Of a stretch of 64,000 bases of DNA, positions 56,503 to 62,714 are shown piece by piece. The notes beneath the pieces were generated by a model. That model did not search any database. It saw only the letters and a program-made list of their open reading frames with translations, and was not told where the DNA came from. The number at the start of each line of letters is the position of its first letter. Position 1 is the stretch's first letter. The position numbers and the translations under genes are program-made. This stretch comes from Rhodanobacter sp. (GTDB taxonomy: Bacteria; Pseudomonadota; Gammaproteobacteria; Xanthomonadales; Rhodanobacteraceae). Location: assembly GCA_040371205.1 (NCBI GenBank), contig AP031382.1:806001-870000 (forward strand), given 5' to 3'.

Positions 56503-56586
56503 ATGATGATTGGCAGCGACCCGAACGCCTTGGGCAAAAGCGTCATGCGCCTGGGGTTGATCGGAAGTCTCTTACGGAGTGGTTAG
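56503..56586 (+). CDS. Possible 27-residue open frame at the cassette boundary
   Basis: Starts with tandem ATGs at 56503 and 56506 after AGAGGAA, an acceptable ribosome-binding site, and encodes MMIGSDPNALGKSV followed by 13 mainly non-polar and basic residues. Its TAG stop lies inside the GTTAGAC recombination core at 56582-56588. It could be the start of a host gene cut off by cassette insertion, or chance. No family recognised. Confidence 0.25.
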   Translation: MMIGSDPNALGKSVMRLGLIGSLLRSG

Positions 56587-56593
56587 ACACCAC
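56582..56593. repeat. 12-bp inverted repeat, left copy (cassette 2 end)
   Basis: GTTAGACACCAC, the exact inverse complement of 57054-57065. On the minus strand this is the R'' core (GTCTAAC) expected at the start of cassette 2's own attC. The rest of that attC is not recognisable further on, so it is truncated or diverged. Confidence 0.8.
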
Positions 56594-56597
56594 CCCG

Positions 56598-57053
56598 CTA
56601 CTTTGAAACACACGCATTGAAGGCGTCAGAAACAAATGAATTCTCAGCTTCGTCCTTGAACTGAATCTTGAACCTTCTGGCATAGTCTTCCGGCTTCAAA
56701 CCATAGAGTGAGCCTACTATCTCGACTGACTCGCCGGGCCCGATAGACAGTGTAGACGGCGGCATGGGTCCGTGACCGCCTGGCCCGTGCCTCCAATCTA
56801 CGGCACCATCGCTGAGCACTTTGTAGCTAAGCCAGCTGAGATCGTAAGGAGGCTGATTCGATTTAGGATCGATGGAGACCTGCAACTTACCGCGACTGCC
56901 GTTGCGAACAGTCATGTGAACAGGCACCTCTCGATCAGAGGCTCCGCAAATCTGCGTTACTGGCCTCACAACGAGTGTTATCCGTGCTGGATCGACCGGG
57001 CGCATAGCGCAGCCAGCAAAGAAGATGACGCAAGCAATGAGAAGGACTTTCAC
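56598..57053 (-). CDS. Cassette gene 2: small lipoprotein
   Basis: A 151-residue predicted lipoprotein: from GTG 57053, MKVLLIACVIFFAGC gives a short signal peptide with lipobox FAGC (Cys at residue 15), then a beta-rich domain with VPVHMTVRNGSRGKLQVSIDPKSNQPPYDLSW and ESVEIVGSLYGLKPEDYARRFKIQF. I do not recognise the family. The start lies 12 bases after the GTTAGAC core of the attC and lacks a ribosome-binding site, which is common for cassette genes. The upstream frame translates the attC itself (the TATPPLNSSVR type of string often mis-annotated next to attC sites), so the longer frame is rejected. Codon use is less GC-biased than in neighbouring genes. Confidence 0.75.
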   Translation of the reverse strand: MKVLLIACVIFFAGCAMRPVDPARITLVVRPVTQICGASDREVPVHMTVRNGSRGKLQVSIDPKSNQPPYDLSWLSYKVLSDGAVDWRHGPGGHGPMPPSTLSIGPGESVEIVGSLYGLKPEDYARRFKIQFKDEAENSFVSDAFNACVSK

Positions 57054-57065
57054 GTGGTGTCTAAC
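57054..57065. repeat. 12-bp inverted repeat, right copy (cassette 2 start)
   Basis: GTGGTGTCTAAC, the exact inverse complement of 56582-56593. On the minus strand it reads GTTAGACACCAC: the crossover core that begins cassette 2 plus the bases up to its start codon. Confidence 0.8.
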
Positions 57066-57116
57066 GCTGGAGTTAAGCGGCGGCGTAGCCGTCCGCCTTG
57101 AACGGAATGTTAGGAC
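57059..57116 (-). repeat. attC site (59-base element)
   Basis: 58 bp. On the minus strand it runs from GTCCTAAC to the perfect R' core GTTAGAC. Inside, the arms GTTCAAGGCGG and CCGCTTAAC (minus-strand sense; plus-strand positions 93-103 and 72-80 after 57000) pair with unpaired extra bases, around a central CGGC-gta-GCCG hairpin at 57081-57091. Bulged imperfect arms are the recognition feature of integron attC sites. The layout, including TTCAAG and CTTAACTCCAGCGTTAG, closely resembles the attC type of aadA-like cassettes. Confidence 0.88.
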
Positions 57117-57123
57117 ATTTGCG

Positions 57124-57432
57124 TTAGGCGCATCCTGGGCCTGAAGGTACCTCAAAGTTTGTGCCCATTTGCTTGTTAACTCGTGCTACAAACGATTCGA
57201 CGGGCTCAATCCACATTCTCGCTAGGTTTAGCAATACATAAGGCATTAGTTGGTCAATATTTCGATCTGCCGCCCGAAGCCTAGCTATTTCTCGTTCATC
57301 TAAAATTGAAATTTCGTCGCATCCATCTTCACCGGCCCAACGCATGCCGCGATAGAGATAGCCACTCCAATGAGCAATCTTGTCGTCCTTGCCCATCTCT
57401 ACGTAGCCATGCGGTATCGGATGCGGTTGCAT
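57124..57432 (-). CDS. Cassette gene 1: hypothetical protein
   Basis: A 102-residue acidic cytoplasmic protein with no recognised family, signal peptide or membrane segment. It begins MQPHPIPHGYVEMGKDDKIA, includes an aromatic-rich stretch (HWSGYLYRGMRW) and a helical middle (DEREIARLRAADRNIDQL), and ends EVPSGPGCA. ATG 57432 lies 6 bases after the GTTAGGA core, as is usual for integron cassette genes. The stop TAA at 57124 is 8 bp before the attC. GC content and codon use are clearly lower than in the flanking chromosome. Most cassette genes of this size have no known function, and I cannot assign one. Confidence 0.75.
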   Translation of the reverse strand: MQPHPIPHGYVEMGKDDKIAHWSGYLYRGMRWAGEDGCDEISILDEREIARLRAADRNIDQLMPYVLLNLARMWIEPVESFVARVNKQMGTNFEVPSGPGCA

Positions 57433-57438
57433 ATTTGT

Positions 57439-57459
57439 TCCTAACGCTCAGTAGACCGC
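57439..57459 (-). repeat. Cassette 1 crossover core and possible attC half-site
   Basis: On the minus strand this reads ACTGAGCGTTAGGA at the junction, similar to the L'-R' arm of the intact attC next door (ACTCCAGCGTTAGAC). No matching R''-L'' arm is visible further upstream, so it is either a partial attC or a secondary target where cassette 1 inserted. Confidence 0.5.
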
Positions 57460-57504
57460 GGATCTGGACATATGCACCGATGCTCCGCGCATGCCGCCGT
57501 CGCG

Positions 57505-57734
57505 TCAAGCCGGCGCACCCTCGGTACGATCAAGGACTTGCCGGTATCCATCGAGGGGGTTGGCATATCCCGCTTTGCATATCGCCTCAAACGAGGTGAT
57601 ATCGCTTATCGACGCGAAATGCAGGATATGCGCGATGTTCGATGGGGCGATGCGTCTTCGCTCTGCATCAGGCGTGGAGGCGGTGCTGCCATCCAGGGTT
57701 TCCGCGGCGTGGCAGGCGAGTTGGCGCCTGCGCG
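57505..57734 (-). pseudogene. Possible protein-coding remnant
   Basis: A minus-strand frame without a start codon ends at 57505 and encodes SNIAHILHFASISDITSFEA followed by about 25 residues. Its amino-acid composition looks protein-like and its GC is intermediate between the cassettes and the chromosome. It may be a fragment left by the events that brought in the cassettes. No family recognised; it could be chance. Confidence 0.25.
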
Positions 57735-58607
57735 TCACTGCTTCGCAGGGAACCACATCTCCGCCGTCGGCTGGAACGCGCGTGGCGCCACGCCGAGCAG
57801 GCGTTCGAGTTCGCCGTTGTCGGCGACGAGGTCCGCATCGAGCCGTTGGAGGGGGCCGCGCAGCTTCGCCGGGGCGAAGCGTTGCCCCGCGCGCAGCAGC
57901 CATGCCGGTAGTTGCAGAGGCAGGTTGGCGTGGGGCAGGGTCTGCCGGACGCGGGCGAACATCTCGTCCGCAGGCAGGCGCTCGCCGCCGCCGATGGGCA
58001 GGATGTGGCCCGCGCTGGCGGGGCGGTCCAATGCGGCGAGCACGGCGAGTGCGATGTCGTCGGCGTGCACCGGCTGGCGCATGCCGCGGCCGGCGGGCAG
58101 CGGGAAGACGCGGGTGCGCCAGGCGCGGCGGGCAATCGGGCTGAGGCTCTTGTCGAGTCCGGCGCCGTAGACCAGGGTGGGGCGCAGCACCGTCCACGGC
58201 GCGCCGTGGCGCGCGCAGGCGGCGGCCAGCGCCTGTTCGCCGTCGTGCAGCAGGCGGGCGATGGCGCGCTCGGCCGGTACGTCGGAGTCGCGCTTGGTTT
58301 CCGCGCTCATCGAGCTGGTGGCGACCACGCGCGGCGGTTCGCTGCCGAAATCCGCGCGCGCCAGCCACTCGGCGAACGGCATCAGCGGGCCGAAGCTGAC
58401 GATGGCGCGGGGATGCGGCAGCTCGCGCGGCAGCGCGTCGGGCAACCCGCCCTGCAGCCAGCGCAGGCCGGGTTGCGAGGCGCGCGCATGGCGGCTCAGC
58501 GCGGTGACCGACGCGCCGCGGGCGAGCAGGCGCGGCAGCAGGAAGTGACCGATCTGGCTGCTGCCGCCGAAGACGAGTACCGGAAAGCCGTGGGCCGGAT
58601 CCGGCAT
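57735..58607 (-). CDS. Atypical SDR / NAD-dependent epimerase-like protein
   Basis: A 290-residue extended Rossmann-fold protein of the atypical short-chain dehydrogenase group. The N-terminal nucleotide-binding motif is VFGGSSQIGHFLLPRLL (residues 9-25). A TSSMSAETK segment (about 100) and the VLRPTLVYGAG and QPVHADDIALAVLAAL segments follow, as in NAD(P)-binding epimerases and complex I assembly-type proteins. The canonical YxxxK pair is not evident. The substrate is unknown. Its start shares one base with the stop of the TPR protein gene (TGATG), so the two form an operon. Downstream lies the cassette island. Confidence 0.85.
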   Translation of the reverse strand: MPDPAHGFPVLVFGGSSQIGHFLLPRLLARGASVTALSRHARASQPGLRWLQGGLPDALPRELPHPRAIVSFGPLMPFAEWLARADFGSEPPRVVATSSMSAETKRDSDVPAERAIARLLHDGEQALAAACARHGAPWTVLRPTLVYGAGLDKSLSPIARRAWRTRVFPLPAGRGMRQPVHADDIALAVLAALDRPASAGHILPIGGGERLPADEMFARVRQTLPHANLPLQLPAWLLRAGQRFAPAKLRGPLQRLDADLVADNGELERLLGVAPRAFQPTAEMWFPAKQ

Positions 58608-60319
58608 CACGACCCCTGTTGCAGGCGCGCGGTGAGGTCGAAGACGCGCGGCAGGTTGGGCGCCAGCTTCCGCGCGTGCTGCAGGGCTTGCATGGCGCCG
58701 GCGCGGTCGCCGCCGGCGAGTTGCCGGTCGGCCTGGTCCAGCCATGCGCCGGCAAGGCGCTGGCGCAAGGTGTTCTGCGACGCGTCGCCGGGCGAGAGGT
58801 CGGCCAGGTTGTCCAGCATCTGGTCGGCGCGGACGAGGTCGCCCGAGGCCAGCGCCTGGTTGAACAACTGCCGCACCGCGCCCGGCAGCGCCTCCAGGCC
58901 TTGCTGCGCGGCGGCGCTGTCGCCGTCGATGGCCAGCGCACTGCGGTAGAGGTCGTAGGCGCAGTTGCCGGGCGGCATCATGATGTCGCCGCGTTGCGTG
59001 GCGGCTTGCGCCTTCTTCAGCAGTTGCGCGATCTGTGCGCTTTGCTGGGGCGTCAGCGCGGGTGCGGCGGCAGGGGCGATGTCTGGCTGGCCGCCGCCCG
59101 GCGGCGGGGCGCTGGCCGGCGCCGACAGCATGCCGTGCAACCGCGCGCGTGCGGCGGCGATGTCGGCGGATTTCGGCGCCAGTTGCGCGGCGCTGTCGAG
59201 CAGCTTGCCGGCTTGCGCGGCGTCGCCGGCGTCCATCGCGGCGCTGGCTTGCACGGTGAGCGCCTGCGCCACCATGCCCAATCCGGCTTGCGCCTGCGGG
59301 TTGTCCGGGCTCAGCGCCAGCGCGGCCTTGTAGTGCGCCAGCGCGGTGTCGTCGCCGGGGCCGACGATGCGGCCGGCGCGCAACGCGGCGTCGCCCTGCT
59401 GGAGCGCGGCGTCCAGCGCCGCGTTGTCCTGCTGGGTCGCCTGCGCCCGCGCGGCACGCAGGCCGGGCAGGGCGGCATTGTTCGGCTGCAGCGCGGCAAG
59501 CTGCTGGATGGCGGCGTCGGCGCCCGCACCGTCGTTCGCGTCCAGCGCCTTCTGCGCCTGCGCGGCGAGCGCGTCGCCGACCTGGTCCAGCCCGTGCTGC
59601 GCGACCGCGTTGCCGGGATCCGCCGTGAGCGCCTGCCGGTACAGCGCGCCGGCGCCGTGGTCGCCGCCGTACTGGCCGGCGGCGAAGGCCTGCTGCGCCT
59701 GGTCCACCAGGGTCGAGATCTGCACCTGCGAGGCGCGGCGGGTGGCGATCATCCGGTCGAGATGGTCGACGTCGCTGCCGCCGCCCAGCAGTTCGCGCGC
59801 CACCGCAGCCTCTTGCGTGGCCTCGTCGAGCCGGCCGGCCTGCAGTGCGGCATCGGCCTGCGAAAGCTCGGCCATGCCGACCTGGTGCAGGCCGTTGCGC
59901 GCGATGTCGTTGTCCGGCTCCAGCGCCACCGCGGCCTGGAACAGCTCGCGCGCGCTGGTGCCGTCGTGGCCGTCCAGATGGCCGGCGGCCAGCGCCTGTT
60001 GCGCGCGTCCGAGCACGTCGTTGAGTTCGGTGCGCGGTAGCAGGTTGTTGCTCAGGTAGCTCCGCCCGTACCACAGGACGCCCGCCATGCCGATCAGCAG
60101 CAGCACCAGCACGGGCGCCAGCCAGCCGCGCCGCCGTGCTTGCCGCGCCGGTCGCACGGGCGCCGGTGCCCGCGCGTCGCGCGGGTCGATCTTCATCGAC
60201 GGCAGGCCGTCGCGCGGGGGGGCGCTGCGGGGCGGCGCGTCGAGCTGGTCGAGGTTGCCCAGCGTAGGCTCGGTGCGTCCGCGGTGGTCGGGTTCGTGCT
60301 GGTCGCGGCGTCCGCTCAT
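58607..60319 (-). CDS. TPR membrane protein
   Basis: A 570-residue protein with a hydrophilic N-terminus of about 65 residues, one transmembrane helix (LAPVLVLLLIGMAGVLWYG, about 67-85), and a long alanine-rich helical region with about ten TPR-like repeats (for instance LFQAAVALEPDNDIARNGL and LYRQALTADPGNAVAQHGL). A Pro/Ala linker breaks the array near residue 400. The repeats probably bind partner proteins in the periplasm. No enzymatic motif is visible. Start ATG 60319 has a weak ribosome-binding site; the upstream frame is low-complexity. It is translationally coupled to the SDR gene and sits 210 bp after relA on the same strand. Confidence 0.83.
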   Translation of the reverse strand: MSGRRDQHEPDHRGRTEPTLGNLDQLDAPPRSAPPRDGLPSMKIDPRDARAPAPVRPARQARRRGWLAPVLVLLLIGMAGVLWYGRSYLSNNLLPRTELNDVLGRAQQALAAGHLDGHDGTSARELFQAAVALEPDNDIARNGLHQVGMAELSQADAALQAGRLDEATQEAAVARELLGGGSDVDHLDRMIATRRASQVQISTLVDQAQQAFAAGQYGGDHGAGALYRQALTADPGNAVAQHGLDQVGDALAAQAQKALDANDGAGADAAIQQLAALQPNNAALPGLRAARAQATQQDNAALDAALQQGDAALRAGRIVGPGDDTALAHYKAALALSPDNPQAQAGLGMVAQALTVQASAAMDAGDAAQAGKLLDSAAQLAPKSADIAAARARLHGMLSAPASAPPPGGGQPDIAPAAAPALTPQQSAQIAQLLKKAQAATQRGDIMMPPGNCAYDLYRSALAIDGDSAAAQQGLEALPGAVRQLFNQALASGDLVRADQMLDNLADLSPGDASQNTLRQRLAGAWLDQADRQLAGGDRAGAMQALQHARKLAPNLPRVFDLTARLQQGS

Positions 60320-60529
60320 GATGGCTGGCAGTTCAAATGGACGAGGGGGAATGCAGCCATGGAGGCTGCCTGTGCGGTCCTTGCGACGAGGGGAGGATCG
60401 CGAAGAAGCCCGAAGGGCGGCCATGGACGGCTGCGCGCCTGGCTCCCGCGATCGGGAAATCGCAAAGGCTGAAGCCGGGCCAGCTTAGCATCGCGCCGGT
60501 GCGTCGCCGCGCCGTGCCGGAACGCGCGT

Positions 60530-62668
60530 TCAGGATGGGTGTGCGCCGCCGATGCGGCGCGCTTCCAGCACGTTGGGCAGCACCAGCAGCCGGCCGAGCA
60601 GGGTCGAGAGCTGGCCGAAGTCGCGCACGCGCAGGGTGAAGCGCATTTCCACCTCGCCGCTCCTGGCGATGGCACGGCTGGTGGAGGCGAGGATCGGCGT
60701 GCCGGCATTGCTGATGACGCCGGCGACGTCCTTCTGCAGGCCCTTGCGGTCGTAGCCGCGCAGTTCGATGTCGACTTCGTAGGCCTGCGCGGCGGTCTTG
60801 CCCCAGTCCACCTCGATCACGCGGTCGGGATCGCGCCGCGCCAGCCGCGCGAGGCTGACGCAATCGGCGCGGTGCACCGACACGCCGCGGCCGCGCGTGA
60901 TGAAGCCGCGCACCGGGTCGCCGGGCAGCGGCTGGCAGCAGCGCGCCAGCGTGGTGAGCAGGTTGCCGATGCCCTCGATGCTGAGCGCGCCGGGATCGCG
61001 CGCGGGCGGCGGCCGCGCGGGCGCCAGCGGCAGCGCCGGTTCGGCTGCCACCGGCTGGGCGATCTCCTGCAGGGCGTGCGCAACCTGCCCGGTGCTGATC
61101 TCGTTGAGCGCCAGCGCGACCAGCAGCTCGTCCTGGGTCTTGAAGTGGAAGTGCGCGGGCAGCTTGGCGAGGTCGACGTCGGGCAGCGCGAGGCGCTTGA
61201 GTTCGCGCTCGAACATCGTGCGGCCCACCGCGAGGTTGGCGTCGTGCGCCAGCCGGCGGAACCAGGCGCGCACCTTCTCCCTCGCGCGTCCGCTGTTCAG
61301 GTAGCCGTGGTGCGGCGACAGCCAGTCGCGGCTGGGCTCGGCCTGCTTCGCGGTGAGGATTTCGACGCGGTCACCGCTCTGCGGCTGGAAGGTCAGCGGC
61401 ACGATGCGGCCGTTGACCTTGGCGCCGCGGCAGCGGTGTCCCACCTCGGTGTGCACGTGGTAGGCGAAGTCCAGCACGGTGCTGCCGTGCGGCAGGTCGA
61501 CCACTTCGCCGCGCGGGGTCAGCACGTAGACGCGGTCTTCCATCAACTCGGTGCGCAGGTTGGCGGCCAGCGCGCCTTCGTCCTCGCTGCGCGTCTCCAG
61601 CAGCTTGCGCATCCAGGCGATCTTCGCCTCGAACTCGGCGTCGGCGCCGCCGCCCTCCTTGTAGCGCCAGTGCGCGGCCACGCCGAGTTCGTTGGCGCGA
61701 TGCATCTCGTGGGTGCGGATCTGCACTTCCAGCGTCTTGTCGCGCGGGCCGATCACTGCGGTGTGCAGCGAGCGGTAGCCGTTGCCCTTGGGGCGCGCGA
61801 GATAGTCGTCGAACTCGCGCGGCAGGTGCGGCCACAGCGTGTGCACCACGCCCAGTGCGGCGTAGCAGTCGGCCACCGTGTCGACCAGCACGCGCACCGC
61901 GCGGATGTCATACAGCTCGCCGAACTCCAGCTCCTTGCGCTGCATCTTCTTCCAGATGGAGTAGATGTGCTTGGGCCGTCCGGCCAGCTCGGCGCGGATG
62001 CCGGCGGCGGCCAGCGCGTGGCCCAGTTCGTCCAGCGATTCGCGGATGAAGGCCTCGCGGTCGGCGCGGCGCTCGTCCAGCAGTTTGGCGATGCGCTTGT
62101 AGGTGTCCGGCTGCAGGTGGCGGAAGGCGAGGTCTTCCAGTTCCCACTTCAGCTGCCAGATGCCGAGGCGGTTGGCCAGCGGCGCATGGATGTCACGAGT
62201 GAGCCGCGCCAGTTCGGTGCGTTCGGCTGCCGGCAGCGCGGCTGCGGCGCGCATGCGTGCGAGCTGCCGCGCCAGCAGCACGAACACCACGCGCAGGTCG
62301 CGGATGATCGCCAGCAGCAGCCGGCGCAAGCCTTCGGAGCCGCCGTCCTGTGTGCGCTGCGCGTGCAGCGCCCACACCTGTTCGGCGGCCTGCTGGCCTT
62401 CCACCAGCCGGCGCACGTCGTCCGGCAGGCGCGGCGCTTCGGCCTGCCACAGCGCGGCATCCGCGCGCGACAGGGCGAACCACAGCGCCGCCGCCTGGGT
62501 GGGCGCGTCGCAGCCCATCATCGCCAGCAAGTCGAGCACCTCGGCGCACTCGTCAGGGTTCGCCGGCCGCGTCAGGTAGGCGTCCAGCGCCGCATTCAAC
62601 AGGGGCGACGACGCGCCGGCGCGATCGCGCCAGGCTTGCAGGTGAGAGGTGGCGGCGGCTCGGGTCAT
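60530..62668 (-). CDS. relA: RelA-type (p)ppGpp synthetase
   Basis: A 712-residue long RSH protein. The N-terminal hydrolase domain (about 20-150) lacks the His-Asp metal pair, so it should not degrade (p)ppGpp, as in RelA. The synthetase domain (about 190-320) has RPKHIYSIWKKMQRK, ELYDIRAVRVLV, EFDDYLARPKGNGYRSLHTAV and the GVAAHWRYKEG segment. A TGS domain (about 355-420; VYVLTPRGEVVDLPHGSTVLDFAYHVHTEVG), a helical domain with the conserved RCCQPLPGDPVRGF region (about 585) and a C-terminal ACT domain follow. It makes pppGpp from ATP and GTP at stalled ribosomes. It starts 46 bp downstream of the hrpA stop on the same strand. Confidence 0.95.
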   Translation of the reverse strand: MTRAAATSHLQAWRDRAGASSPLLNAALDAYLTRPANPDECAEVLDLLAMMGCDAPTQAAALWFALSRADAALWQAEAPRLPDDVRRLVEGQQAAEQVWALHAQRTQDGGSEGLRRLLLAIIRDLRVVFVLLARQLARMRAAAALPAAERTELARLTRDIHAPLANRLGIWQLKWELEDLAFRHLQPDTYKRIAKLLDERRADREAFIRESLDELGHALAAAGIRAELAGRPKHIYSIWKKMQRKELEFGELYDIRAVRVLVDTVADCYAALGVVHTLWPHLPREFDDYLARPKGNGYRSLHTAVIGPRDKTLEVQIRTHEMHRANELGVAAHWRYKEGGGADAEFEAKIAWMRKLLETRSEDEGALAANLRTELMEDRVYVLTPRGEVVDLPHGSTVLDFAYHVHTEVGHRCRGAKVNGRIVPLTFQPQSGDRVEILTAKQAEPSRDWLSPHHGYLNSGRAREKVRAWFRRLAHDANLAVGRTMFERELKRLALPDVDLAKLPAHFHFKTQDELLVALALNEISTGQVAHALQEIAQPVAAEPALPLAPARPPPARDPGALSIEGIGNLLTTLARCCQPLPGDPVRGFITRGRGVSVHRADCVSLARLARRDPDRVIEVDWGKTAAQAYEVDIELRGYDRKGLQKDVAGVISNAGTPILASTSRAIARSGEVEMRFTLRVRDFGQLSTLLGRLLVLPNVLEARRIGGAHPS

Positions 62669-62714
62669 CGCGGGAACGGGGTTGGGTGGCCCATTCTAGG
62701 CGCGTCGGCGGAAG

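Larger units (their letters stand above)
56582..57445 (-). mobile_element. Two integron gene cassettes without an integrase
   Basis: Read on the minus strand, the order is GTTAGGA core (57445-57439), gene 1 (57432-57124), attC (57116-57059), gene 2 (57053-56598), GTCTAAC core (56588-56582). This is the anatomy of integron gene cassettes: short genes in one orientation, starting within about 12 bases of a GTTRRRY core and ending just before an attC, at lower GC than the surroundings. Each cassette's two ends are complementary to each other (GTTAGGA/TCCTAAC for cassette 1; 12 bases for cassette 2), as expected when both derive from one attC. No tyrosine-recombinase integron integrase is present in the window. 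The outer attC parts look incomplete on both sides. Confidence 0.82.

Noticed and set aside
56582-57065. The 12-bp inverted repeats as ends of a MITE or insertion sequence
   Set aside because: No transposase and no target-site duplication are visible, and the repeat contains the GTTRRRY core next to a full attC, so the cassette explanation is better.
56598-57155. Longer 185-residue version of the cassette lipoprotein
   Set aside because: The extra N-terminal residues are the translation of the attC site; the lipoprotein signal peptide starts at GTG 57053.
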